From positions 62,001 to 126,000 of the forward strand of contig NZ_SLXS01000006.1 of NCBI RefSeq assembly GCF_004340785.1: a DNA stretch of 64,000 nucleotides. The letters run 5' to 3'. The notes below the pieces were generated by a model. The model did not search any database, was not told where the DNA came from, and worked only from the letters and a program-made list of their open reading frames with translations. The translations under genes were made by a program, and so were the position numbers. Positions 17,589-25,686 of this stretch are shown here, piece by piece. The stretch's first letter is position 1, and each line of letters starts with the position of its first letter. This DNA is from Tumebacillus sp. BK434. Lineage in GTDB: Bacteria; Bacillota; Bacilli; Tumebacillales; Tumebacillaceae.

Positions 17589-19433
17589 CTAGACCAAACG
17601 CACGTTGTAGTTGCGCATCCAGGTGTCGATCTGCGCGAGGTAGGCGAACAGTTGCGGGCCTGCCATCAGCTGGCCGAAGAAGGGGCGGACAAAATTGGGG
17701 TCGTCGGCGTTTTGCGCCGCCTGCAGCAGCACCTCTTTGTTCACCACCTGCAGCAGCGGTGAAGCCGGATCATCGAGGATTTCGAGCAGCCAGCTGCGCA
17801 CGGCGTTCAGGTAGGCCGGGTTGTGCGTTTTCGGGTACGGGCTCTTCTTGCGGTAGAGCACATCTTCCGGCAGCACCCCTTCCAGCGCTTTGCGCAGCAG
17901 CCCTTTTTCGCGCTCGGCGTAGAACTTCATCTCCCACGGCACGTTCCACATGTATTCGACGATGCGGTGGTCGCAGAACGGCACGCGCACTTCGAGCGAC
18001 GCGCCCATCGTCATCCGGTCTTTGCGGTCGAGCAGGGTCGGCATCCAACGGAAGAGGTTGAGGTAGGACATCTCGCGCGCCCGCGCTTCTGCCGGCGATT
18101 CGCCTTCCAACTTCGGCACTTCGGCGAGCGCCGCCCGGTAGCGGCCGTCGATGTGCGCCGCCACGTTGATCTTGGCGGCGAACTCCTCGTTCAGCCAGGA
18201 AGCGCGCCCTTCCACATTGCGCGACCACGGGAAGGTGTCGGCGTTGACCATCTCCTCACGGTAAAACCATGGATACCCGCCAAAAATCTCGTCGGCGCAC
18301 TCGCCGGACAGGGCGACGGTCGCTTCTTTTTTGATCTCTTTGGAGAACAGGTACAGCGAGGCGTCGATGTCGGCCATCCCCGGCAGGTCGCGGAAGGTGA
18401 CCGCATCTTTTAGCGCTTGCACGAGCTGCGGCGTGTCGATGACGATGTTGTGGTGCTCCGACCCGATGTACTCGGAGACGCGCTTGATCCACGGGCCGTC
18501 CGGGTTGGGCTGGAAGTCGCTCGCCGTGAAATGCTTGTCGTTATCCACGTAGTCGACGGAGAACGTGTGCAGCCGTCTGCCCTCTTGTTGATACTTCATC
18601 GCCGCAAACGCCGAGATCATGCTCGAATCGAGCCCGCCGGACAAGAGCGTGACCAGCGGCACGTCGGAGACCAGTTGGCGCTCGACCGCGTCTTGCAGCA
18701 AGCCGCGCAGTGTTTCCACCGTCGTGTCCAAATCATCGGTGTGCGGGGCGCTTTCCAGTTGCCAGTACGGCGCTACCGCCGTACCGGTGCGGTCGAAGCG
18801 CAGATAATGCCCCGGCTTCAGCTCAGCGACATCTTGGAACACGCCGTGCCCTGGCGTGCGCGCCGGGCCGATGGCGAACACTTCGGCCAGCCCGTCGCTG
18901 TCCACGTCCGGCTCGACCAGCGGGTGGGCGAGCAGGGATTTCAGCTCGGAAGCGAAGAGCAGGCCGCCGCCGCGCTCTGCATAGAACAGCGGTTTGACGC
19001 CGAGCCGGTCGCGGGCGAGGAACAGGTGCTGCTCATGGCTGTTCCAGATCGCGAAGGCGAAGATGCCGTTCAGCTGCTCCACGCAGGCCGGGCCCCACTC
19101 GATGTAGGACGTGAGCAGCACTTCGGTGTCGGAGTGGCCTTGGAAGCGGTGGCCGCGGGCGAGCAGTTCCTTGCGGATGTCTTCGGTGTTGTACAGCTCA
19201 CCGTTGTAGATGATCGTATATGTGCGATCGCCGCGGGCGCGGGTCATCGGCTGGATGCCGCCTTCGATGTCGACGACAGCCAGACGGCGGTGGGCAAATC
19301 CGGCGTGGGGAGACAGCCAGATGCCTTCTTGGTCCGGGCCGCGGAGGTGTTGCAAATCTGCCATTTGTTTGAGAATCGAACTCTGTTCTGTGAGATCGAC
19401 TTTCCAATCGATCCATCCACTAATCCCACACAT
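17589..19433 (-). CDS. asnB: Asparagine synthetase, glutamine-hydrolysing
   Basis: 614 residues, usual length. Makes asparagine from aspartate, ATP and glutamine. Class II glutaminase domain starts with the nucleophile Cys2 (MCGISGW) and shows LRGPDQEG, HRRLAVVD and YNGELYN. The synthetase domain from about residue 215 has the PPi loop LLSGGLDSSMISA and the ECADEIFGGYPWF motif. ATG with GGGAGGGG upstream. It lies 91 bases downstream of the DJ-1/PfpI gene on the same strand and may be transcribed with it. Confidence 0.97.
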   Translation of the reverse strand: MCGISGWIDWKVDLTEQSSILKQMADLQHLRGPDQEGIWLSPHAGFAHRRLAVVDIEGGIQPMTRARGDRTYTIIYNGELYNTEDIRKELLARGHRFQGHSDTEVLLTSYIEWGPACVEQLNGIFAFAIWNSHEQHLFLARDRLGVKPLFYAERGGGLLFASELKSLLAHPLVEPDVDSDGLAEVFAIGPARTPGHGVFQDVAELKPGHYLRFDRTGTAVAPYWQLESAPHTDDLDTTVETLRGLLQDAVERQLVSDVPLVTLLSGGLDSSMISAFAAMKYQQEGRRLHTFSVDYVDNDKHFTASDFQPNPDGPWIKRVSEYIGSEHHNIVIDTPQLVQALKDAVTFRDLPGMADIDASLYLFSKEIKKEATVALSGECADEIFGGYPWFYREEMVNADTFPWSRNVEGRASWLNEEFAAKINVAAHIDGRYRAALAEVPKLEGESPAEARAREMSYLNLFRWMPTLLDRKDRMTMGASLEVRVPFCDHRIVEYMWNVPWEMKFYAEREKGLLRKALEGVLPEDVLYRKKSPYPKTHNPAYLNAVRSWLLEILDDPASPLLQVVNKEVLLQAAQNADDPNFVRPFFGQLMAGPQLFAYLAQIDTWMRNYNVRLV

Positions 19434-19524
19434 TTGTTCGTTCCCCTCCCATTCTCAAGTCTTACATGGACATTCGCCCAGCATGACATAACGTATGCGA
19501 AAGGGAAAAAAGATGTGCAGGAAA

Positions 19525-20094
19525 TCACATTCCGTTGGGCCGGACTGACGCCATCACCTGTTCTGCGACTTCTTTCGACGCCAATCCTTCGAGGAACCAG
19601 CGCGAGAGATCGACGGCAGCCAGACAGCCGGCGGCGGTGGCGATCCGCTCATGTGCGACGAGCGGCGCCTCGACCACTTCGATGCCCATCGCGGCGAGCT
19701 GCTTGACCCGCGTCGGATAAGTTGTCGCCGTCAAGCCGTCCAAGAGCCCCAGCTTGGCGAGCAGCAGCGCGCCGGAGCAGATCGAGCCGATCAGCTGGCG
19801 GCCCGGGTCGAGCAGGCTGTGCAGGCGGGCGAGAATCGCTTCATCCCGGAGCAGCGTCTGCACGCCGGGACCGCTCTCGATCAGGACGGCATCCGCTTCT
19901 CCGAGATAGTCGAGTCCGGCCGACATCGGAATGGTCAGTCCGTTTTCAGAGGTGTGGTGCGCGCTGGTGCCGACCAGCTTTACTTCCCAGTCCGGGAGCA
20001 GGCGGAAGCGCGCCACGCGGTTCAGCAAATCCCACGGCAGGAAGACATCGAGATCGGTAAAGCGGTCAAAGACGAGAATGGCCAGTTTCATCAA
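19525..20094 (-). CDS. DJ-1/PfpI family protein
   Basis: 189 residues with the DJ-1/PfpI flavodoxin-like fold. The nucleophile-elbow Cys106 lies in GSICSGALLLAKLGLLDG, and an AHERIATAAGC segment follows as in the ThiJ/isonitrile-hydratase branch. Possible glyoxalase, chaperone or amidotransferase-like activity; the sequence does not decide. Start at the first of two adjacent ATGs. Confidence 0.85.
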   Translation of the reverse strand: MMKLAILVFDRFTDLDVFLPWDLLNRVARFRLLPDWEVKLVGTSAHHTSENGLTIPMSAGLDYLGEADAVLIESGPGVQTLLRDEAILARLHSLLDPGRQLIGSICSGALLLAKLGLLDGLTATTYPTRVKQLAAMGIEVVEAPLVAHERIATAAGCLAAVDLSRWFLEGLASKEVAEQVMASVRPNGM

Positions 20095-20184
20095 TCAGAT
20101 CTCCTTTTTGTTCAACTTCTTGCATCTATGGTACGATGAATTGGGAAAGACGTACATACAGAAACAGGAAAGGGTGTCGTACAC

Positions 20185-20475
20185 ATGTTTATCGCAATGA
20201 ACCGTTTGACCGTTCCGGCCGACTACCGCTCCCATCTCGAAGAGCGCTTTGCCGGTGCCGGCGCACGCATGAAAGACGTGCCGGGCTGCCTCGAATACCA
20301 GTTTCTGCTTCCGACCGAAGGCGATGAGATCATCGTCTACACCAAATGGGAATCGGAAGACGCGTTTAACGCCTGGACGCAAGGCGAAGCGTTCCAACGC
20401 GCCCACCAAGGCGCCAACCCGAACTCTCCGGTCAAAGGCGACCTGCGCAAGTACACTGTGAAATTCTCCTCCTAA
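20185..20475 (+). CDS. Antibiotic biosynthesis/IsdG-like monooxygenase
   Basis: 96-residue ABM-domain protein. Residues expected for non-canonical haem oxygenases are present: N6 (MFIAMNRL), W in TKWESEDAFNAW, and H in EAFQRAH, the same N-W-H set as IsdG/HmoA. It would open the haem ring to release iron in the cytoplasm. ATG 20185. A weak promoter TTGTTC (20108-20113)/TACGAT (20132-20137) precedes it. No haem transporter is nearby, so a role in detoxification of other quinol-like substrates cannot be excluded. Confidence 0.85.
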   Translation: MFIAMNRLTVPADYRSHLEERFAGAGARMKDVPGCLEYQFLLPTEGDEIIVYTKWESEDAFNAWTQGEAFQRAHQGANPNSPVKGDLRKYTVKFSS

Positions 20476-20505
20476 GCGCAGGCCGGCACAAGCAAAAACA
20501 AAAGC

Positions 20506-20535
20506 AAAAGCGCACCTTGGCAGGTGCGCTTTTTT
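20506..20535. terminator. Bidirectional terminator
   Basis: AAAAGCGCACCT (20506-20517) pairs perfectly with AGGTGCGCTTTT (20522-20533), with a T run on the + side and an A run on the other. Ends both the IsdG-like gene (+) and the first immune inhibitor A gene (-). Confidence 0.88.
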
Positions 20536-20538
20536 GCG

Positions 20539-22860
20539 TTACTTGGAGATCTTGATCAACGCCGCGGAGCGGTCGTTCGCTTCTTTCATCACTTGGATCT
20601 TCAGACCGTACTTGAGCAGTTTCAGGCCGGAGTCCGGGTTGGAAGCGTTCCAGTAGGAATCGTGGTCGCTGAACGTCTTTTCCGCCGCTTTCGCTTTGGA
20701 GAAGATCGAGCTGCCGTCCGCATACACGATGTTCAGGTCGGTGCCCTTCTGCAGCGAGAAGGTGGCATCTTTCAGCTGGAAGCGGGAAGCAGCCACTTCG
20801 CCGTCATTCCACTTCACGACGTTTTGGTGCGAGTCGACGACGCCGAGGAAGCCGTAGCCCGGGTGCATGGCGACCCAGTTGTTCTCATACGCTTCGTTCA
20901 CGTACCAGACCAGCATGCCCGGGTCATAGGACATGAGGGATTTGCCGCGTTTGATGTGCGCCAGACCTTGGTCGACGCCGTCATGGGTGCGCCATTCCAC
21001 CAGGTAGTAGTGCTTGGTGTACGACTTGCCGGTATCTTGCTTGAAGCCTTGCAGGTCGAAGGACGGAGTGCCTTCTGCGCCGTCGGCGAACACTACTGCG
21101 CCGTCAGCGGTCACTTTTACGTTGTCCACGTAGAAGCCTTCCAGGGTGGTGCCCCAGTCTGTGATCGAGCGGAACTGCAGCAGAATCTCCTGGCCGGCGT
21201 AAGCGGACAGGTCGATCGATTCATGCACCCAGCCGTTCGAGGAACCGGTGTAGCCCGGCAGGTTCGGTGCGATCGTCGGGTACGCGCCGTTCGCGATCTG
21301 CGTCGACGTGCGGTTGGTCGAGAGCGAATTCCAGGTCGCGCCGTTGTCGGTCGAGACTTGTGCGAACGCGTAGTCCCACGTGGATTCGATGTTGTACCAG
21401 GTATCGAAGTCGAGCGTCGCCGACGTTTTGCCGGTCAGGTCAACAGATGCGACCATCGAATGGTCGTGCTCGTCGCCTTTGCCGCCCCAGTACTCGAAGG
21501 AGCCGCCGGCCGGCTTGTTGACGACCGTCTCATTGTCCGGCAGGTCGATGCGGACGACATCTTCGTTTTTGCCTTTGGTGGTCGCTTGGTCGAGCGTCAC
21601 TTCGAGGCCTTTTTTCGGGATGTCAGACAGCGAGATCGTCTTGCCATGCTGCCAGTTGCCGCCGATGGTGTCTTGGAAGTACTCTTTCGCATACGGGGAG
21701 AAGCCGGTCGGCTCGGTGCCGCCGATCTTGCCCGCCCAGGAGCCGGCCGACATGATCGACCAGTATTCGATCGGCTCGCCGTTGCCGGAGTAGATCGTGT
21801 CGTACTCGTCCGGCAGGCCGAGGTCATGGCCGTACTCGTGTGCAAAGACGCCGGTTGCGCCGTCTTCCGGCATGATGATGTAGTCAAAAGCTGCCATTTG
21901 GCCGCCCCAGTACGGAATGCTGGTCGAAGAGCCCGGCACCGCGTACGGCGAGGTCAGATCCCAGCGGTGCGACCAGATCGCGTCGCCGCCGAGGCTGCCG
22001 CCGCCCGCTTCTTCGCCCACGCCGGCGTGGATCACCGCCATGTGGTCGATGAGGCCGTCCGGCTCGCGGTAGTTGCCGTCGCCGTCAAGGTCGTAGATGT
22101 CCTCTTGGTCATATTCGGACAGGTCGAGGCCTTGGGCAACAGCTGCAGCCAGCGCGTCGCGGATCAGCTGTTTCGGATCGTTATCATCGCCGTCGACGCC
22201 GCCCACGTTGCCGCCGTAGTAAGCGGCCGATTTCGGAACTTTCACCCAGCCGACCACATCGCCTTCGACGGTGTACGAGCCGCCGGATTGCTGCAGATAG
22301 TATTGTGCCATCGAAACGAAGTGCTCGCCGTTCGGGCCAGTATAGCCGGTCGGGGAGAACATCATTTGCTGATAGTGTTCAGTCGTATAGTCCGGATAGA
22401 ACATATCGGTTTCAGACTTCGTGATGTTGTTGTGCTCATAGTCGTCAAACTCGACGAGCAGCACGAGCAGCTTGTCTTTGCGCACTTCGCCGGTCCACGG
22501 CTGTTGCTGCGCAGGCTCTACTTTCTTGCCTTTGCCCTTGTTGCCTTTCGCAGCTTTGTTGACAGCTGCTGCGCGGTCTTTGAACGAGTTGCTCTGGGCG
22601 ATCGAAACGTTCGGCTTCTTGCCTTTGCCGGTGAGGTAGTCTTTCATCGCCACTTCTTTTTGCTCTTGGCTGAGGCCTTGATCGATGATCCCGCGCTCGA
22701 CGAGCGAATCGATGTAGCGGTCGGTGTTGATCACGTTCAGGTCGGCCGGCGTGCTTTCCCGGTCGGCAGCCTGCACGGTCACGCCTGTCGGAACACCGGC
22801 AAACAGAGACCCTGCGATCAGCACCGAGGAAAGACCAATCCCTAATGCCTTTTTCTTCAT
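20539..22860 (-). CDS. Immune inhibitor A metalloprotease, copy 1 (M6)
   Basis: 773-residue secreted zinc protease of family M6. Signal peptide at 1-30 (KKKALGIGLSSVLIAGSLFAG), a propeptide to about 115, and the catalytic domain with HEYGHDLGLPDEY: zinc ligands H341 and H345, catalytic E342, third ligand in the following DEYD region. Beta-sandwich domains (MAM/VEG-like, FDTWYNIE... and LQFRSITDWG...) make up the C-terminal half. Such enzymes cut host antimicrobial peptides and matrix proteins, or simply scavenge protein. ATG with AAGGGGGA upstream. Downstream partner in a tandem pair; the central two thirds are nearly the same as copy 2. Confidence 0.93.
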   Translation of the reverse strand: MKKKALGIGLSSVLIAGSLFAGVPTGVTVQAADRESTPADLNVINTDRYIDSLVERGIIDQGLSQEQKEVAMKDYLTGKGKKPNVSIAQSNSFKDRAAAVNKAAKGNKGKGKKVEPAQQQPWTGEVRKDKLLVLLVEFDDYEHNNITKSETDMFYPDYTTEHYQQMMFSPTGYTGPNGEHFVSMAQYYLQQSGGSYTVEGDVVGWVKVPKSAAYYGGNVGGVDGDDNDPKQLIRDALAAAVAQGLDLSEYDQEDIYDLDGDGNYREPDGLIDHMAVIHAGVGEEAGGGSLGGDAIWSHRWDLTSPYAVPGSSTSIPYWGGQMAAFDYIIMPEDGATGVFAHEYGHDLGLPDEYDTIYSGNGEPIEYWSIMSAGSWAGKIGGTEPTGFSPYAKEYFQDTIGGNWQHGKTISLSDIPKKGLEVTLDQATTKGKNEDVVRIDLPDNETVVNKPAGGSFEYWGGKGDEHDHSMVASVDLTGKTSATLDFDTWYNIESTWDYAFAQVSTDNGATWNSLSTNRTSTQIANGAYPTIAPNLPGYTGSSNGWVHESIDLSAYAGQEILLQFRSITDWGTTLEGFYVDNVKVTADGAVVFADGAEGTPSFDLQGFKQDTGKSYTKHYYLVEWRTHDGVDQGLAHIKRGKSLMSYDPGMLVWYVNEAYENNWVAMHPGYGFLGVVDSHQNVVKWNDGEVAASRFQLKDATFSLQKGTDLNIVYADGSSIFSKAKAAEKTFSDHDSYWNASNPDSGLKLLKYGLKIQVMKEANDRSAALIKISK

Positions 22861-22915
22861 AAAGTAAAATCCCCCTTGCTCTCATTGAATATTTAGACTT
22901 CTCGTTATAACAGTT

Positions 22916-22940
22916 CAACAAGTGATTGAAAAACTCCTTC
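22916..22940 (-). promoter_or_regulatory. Upstream element shared by both immune inhibitor A genes (copy 1)
   Basis: On the - strand this reads GAAGGAGTTTTTC, a short spacer, then TTGTTG. The same block, with different sequence around it, lies at 25422-25445 upstream of copy 2. TTGTTG could act as the -35 box; the GAAGGAGTTTT part could bind a regulator. Confidence 0.4.
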
Positions 22941-22983
22941 GTGCATCGAATGAAATATTGAAGATTGTAATTGTTATTAATAA

Positions 22984-23012
22984 AAACGCACCCAGTTACG
23001 GGTGCGTTTGCG
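22984..23012 (-). terminator. Terminator of immune inhibitor A copy 2
   Basis: AAACGCACCC (22984-22993) pairs with GGGTGCGTTT (23000-23009). Read on the - strand it is followed by TTTTTA, 12 bases after the stop of copy 2. Confidence 0.8.
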
Positions 23013-23023
23013 GTGGTCTGGTG

Positions 23024-25369
23024 TTACTTGGTGATCTTGATGGTCGCAGCGGAACGGTCGGCCGCTTCGCCTACCACTTGGATCTTCAGGCCGTAGTTGT
23101 TCAGCTTGAGACCCGAATGCGGGGAAGACGGAGACCAGTAGGAGGACTTGTCATCGAACGTGGAAACCGGGTTTTTCGCAGCGTTGTACAGATGCTGGTC
23201 CGGACCGTAGTACACGTTGAGGTCAGCGCCTTTCTTCAGCGAGAAGGCAGCATCGTAGACTTGGTAACGGGTGCCTGCCGTTGCGCCGTTCGACGCATAG
23301 CCGCCCCAGTGGTGAACGTTTTGGTGCGCGTCGACCACGCCGAGGAAACCGTAGCCCGGGTGAGCGCCGACCCAGTTGTTGTCATACGCTTCGTTCACGT
23401 ACCAAACGACCATGCCCGGGTCGTAGGAGAGCAGGGACTGACCGCGCTTGATGTGCGCCAGACCTTGGTCGACACCGTCATGAGTGCGCCACTCAACGAG
23501 GTAATGGTGTTTGGTGGTGTATTTGCCTTCCGACTTCGCGAAGCCGTTGAGCGTGAAGGACGGAGTGCCTTCCGCGCCGTCCGCGAACACTTCTGCGCCG
23601 TTTTTGGACACTTTCACGTTGTCGACGTAGAAGCCTTCGAGGTTGGTGCCCCAGTCTGTGATCGAGCGGAACTGCAGTTTGATCGTTTGACCGGCATAGG
23701 CGGACAGGTCGATCGTCTCATGCACCCAGCCGTTCGAGGAACCGGTGTAGCCCGGCAGGTTCGGTGCGATCGTCGGGTATGCGCCGTTCGCGATCTGCGT
23801 CGACGTGCGGTTGGTCGCCAGCGAGGTCCAGGTCGCGCCGTTGTCGGTCGAGACTTGTGCGAACGCGTAGTCCCACGTGGATTCGATGTTGTACCAGGTA
23901 TCGAAGTCGAGCTTCGCGGTGGTGGCGCCGGTCAGGTCGACAGTGCGTACCATCGAGTGGTCGTGCTCGTCACCGTTGCCGCCCCAGTACTCGTAGGAGC
24001 CGGCAGCCGGGGTGTTGACGGTGCGGACTTTGTCCGGCAGGTCGATGCGGACGACATCTTCGTTAGCGCCTTTGGTGGTCGCCTGATCGAGCGTCACGGT
24101 CAGGCCGCTTGCCGGGATGTCAGACAGCGAGATCGTCTTGCCATGCTGCCAGTTGCCGCCGATGGTGTCTTGGAAATACTCTTTCGCATACGGGGAGAAG
24201 CCGGTCGGCTCGGTGCCGCCGATCTTGCCCGCCCAGGAACCGGCCGACATGATCGACCAGTATTCGATCGGCTCGCCGTTGCCGGAGTAGATCGTGTCGT
24301 ACTCGTCCGGCAGGCCGAGGTCGTGGCCGTACTCGTGCGCAAAGACGCCGGTCGCGCCGTCTTCCGGCATGATGATGTAGTCAAAAGCTGCCATTTGGCC
24401 GCCCCAGTACGGAATGTTGGTCGAAGAGCCCGGCACCGCGAACGGCGAGGACAGGTCCCAGCGGTGCGACCAGATCGCGTCGCCGCCGAGGTTGCCGCCG
24501 CCAGCTTCTTCACCCACGCCGGCATGGATCACCGCCATGTGGTCGATGAGGCCGTCCGGCTCACGGTAGTTGCCGTCGCCGTCGAGGTCGTAGATGTCCT
24601 CTTGGTCATATTCGGACAGGTCGACGCCTTGGGCAACAGCTGCAGCCAGCGCGTCGCGGATCAGCTGTTTCGGATCGTTATCATCGCCGTCGACGCCGCC
24701 CACGTTGCCGCCGTAGTAAGCGGCCGATTTCGGAGCTTTCACCCAGCCGATGACATCGCCTTCGACGGTGTACGAGCCGCCGGATTGCTGCAGATAGTAT
24801 TGGGCCATCGAAACGAAGTGTTCGCCATTCGGGCCGGTATAGCCGGTCGGGGAGAACATCATTTGCTGATAGTGCTCAGTCGTATAGTCCGGATAGAACA
24901 TATCGGTCTCATCCGGCGTGATGTTGTTGTGCTTGTAATCGTCAAACTCGACGAGCAGAACGAGCAGCTTGTCTTTGCGCACACCGCCGTTCCAGGCCTC
25001 GCCTGCTGCCGGAGCGACAGTCGTGCCGGACGCCTGCTTCGAGGAAACGGCAGTGTTTTGCGCAGCTCCTTTGACTTTTGCGGAGCGCGACTGGAAGGTG
25101 TTCTTCGCAGCCGTGTTGACCGCGCCTTTGCCCGTCCGTTTCAGGTATGCGCGCATCGCTGCTTCCTTGTCTTCCTGATTCAGTTTACCTGAGATGATCC
25201 CGCGCTCCACCAGCGAATCGATGTAGCGGTCGGTGTTCACCACGTTCAGGTCGGCCGGTGTGCTTTCCCGGTCTGCAGCCTGAACGGTAACTTGTGCCGG
25301 TACGGCGGCAAACAAGGAACCTGCGATCAGGGCAGAGGAAAGGCCGATGCTCAACGCCTTCTTCTTCAT
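23024..25369 (-). CDS. Immune inhibitor A metalloprotease, copy 2 (M6)
   Basis: 781 residues, same layout as copy 1: signal peptide, propeptide (about 31-125, here with a longer Ala/Thr-rich linker before the catalytic domain), HEYGHDLGLPDEY with H345, E346 and H349, and C-terminal beta-sandwich domains. Blocks through the catalytic domain and first sandwich are almost base-for-base the same as copy 1. The propeptide and the last about 100 residues differ. ATG with GAGGGGGAG upstream. Has its own promoter region and terminator, so the two genes are separate units. Confidence 0.93.
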   Translation of the reverse strand: MKKKALSIGLSSALIAGSLFAAVPAQVTVQAADRESTPADLNVVNTDRYIDSLVERGIISGKLNQEDKEAAMRAYLKRTGKGAVNTAAKNTFQSRSAKVKGAAQNTAVSSKQASGTTVAPAAGEAWNGGVRKDKLLVLLVEFDDYKHNNITPDETDMFYPDYTTEHYQQMMFSPTGYTGPNGEHFVSMAQYYLQQSGGSYTVEGDVIGWVKAPKSAAYYGGNVGGVDGDDNDPKQLIRDALAAAVAQGVDLSEYDQEDIYDLDGDGNYREPDGLIDHMAVIHAGVGEEAGGGNLGGDAIWSHRWDLSSPFAVPGSSTNIPYWGGQMAAFDYIIMPEDGATGVFAHEYGHDLGLPDEYDTIYSGNGEPIEYWSIMSAGSWAGKIGGTEPTGFSPYAKEYFQDTIGGNWQHGKTISLSDIPASGLTVTLDQATTKGANEDVVRIDLPDKVRTVNTPAAGSYEYWGGNGDEHDHSMVRTVDLTGATTAKLDFDTWYNIESTWDYAFAQVSTDNGATWTSLATNRTSTQIANGAYPTIAPNLPGYTGSSNGWVHETIDLSAYAGQTIKLQFRSITDWGTNLEGFYVDNVKVSKNGAEVFADGAEGTPSFTLNGFAKSEGKYTTKHHYLVEWRTHDGVDQGLAHIKRGQSLLSYDPGMVVWYVNEAYDNNWVGAHPGYGFLGVVDAHQNVHHWGGYASNGATAGTRYQVYDAAFSLKKGADLNVYYGPDQHLYNAAKNPVSTFDDKSSYWSPSSPHSGLKLNNYGLKIQVVGEAADRSAATIKITK

Positions 25370-25421
25370 AAGTGACTCCCCCTCTATTCTCTGTTGAGAT
25401 TTACATCTCGGAAAAAAGTTT

Positions 25422-25445
25422 CAACAAATTTTCGAAAACTCCTTC
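25422..25445 (-). promoter_or_regulatory. Upstream element shared by both immune inhibitor A genes (copy 2)
   Basis: On the - strand GAAGGAGTTTTCG, spacer, TTGTTGAAA. Counterpart of 22916-22940. A further TTGTTGAAAG is at about 25481-25490. Confidence 0.4.
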
Positions 25446-25525
25446 TGGGTTGGAACAAAATACAGAAGGTTGTATTAACTTTCAACAAAGAACAAACCCT
25501 ACATTTGGTTCTGTTTTATGAAATA

Positions 25526-25550
25526 AAAAGGCGCCCCTGTCGCAGGGCGC
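25526..25550 (-). terminator. Minus-strand terminator facing immune inhibitor A copy 2
   Basis: GCGCCC (25531-25536) pairs with GGGCGC (25545-25550) around CTG/CAG. On the - strand it is followed by CTTTTTATTTC. No - strand gene ends here, so it seems to block antisense transcription coming from the ubiD side. Confidence 0.65.
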
Positions 25551-25607
25551 AAATGTGATGAAAAGCAAATGGCGGGAAAAGCGTGACAAAAAAGTCGAAC
25601 CTCTCAG

Positions 25608-25638
25608 CAGCACCTTCGCGAGGTGCTGTTTTTATTTT
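25608..25638 (+). terminator. Plus-strand terminator upstream of the ubiD gene
   Basis: CAGCACCT (25608-25615), loop TCGCG, AGGTGCTG (25621-25628), then TTTTTATTTT. No + strand gene precedes it in the 5 kb upstream. It is either an insulator or a leader attenuator. Between this and the opposed terminator at 25526 there are only about 57 bases with no gene; the whole 25370-25686 gap otherwise holds promoters only. Confidence 0.75.
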
Positions 25639-25648
25639 ATGGTACAAT
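25639..25648 (+). promoter_or_regulatory. Extended -10 promoter of the ubiD gene
   Basis: TGGTACAAT is an extended -10 (TG-N-TACAAT, box 25643-25648) without a good -35, located just after the T run of the terminator and 38 bases before the GTG start. Confidence 0.55.
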
Positions 25649-25686
25649 GGGAGTGTTTGTTAGGTAAGAGATGGGGAGAGATCAGA

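Noticed and set aside
20524-22845. 773-codon + strand frame across immune inhibitor A copy 1
   Set aside because: It mirrors the real gene in antisense. In high-GC genes with strong third-position bias the opposite strand lacks stops. The - strand protein has a signal peptide and a zinc motif; this one has no coherent domain. The same holds for 22922-25192.
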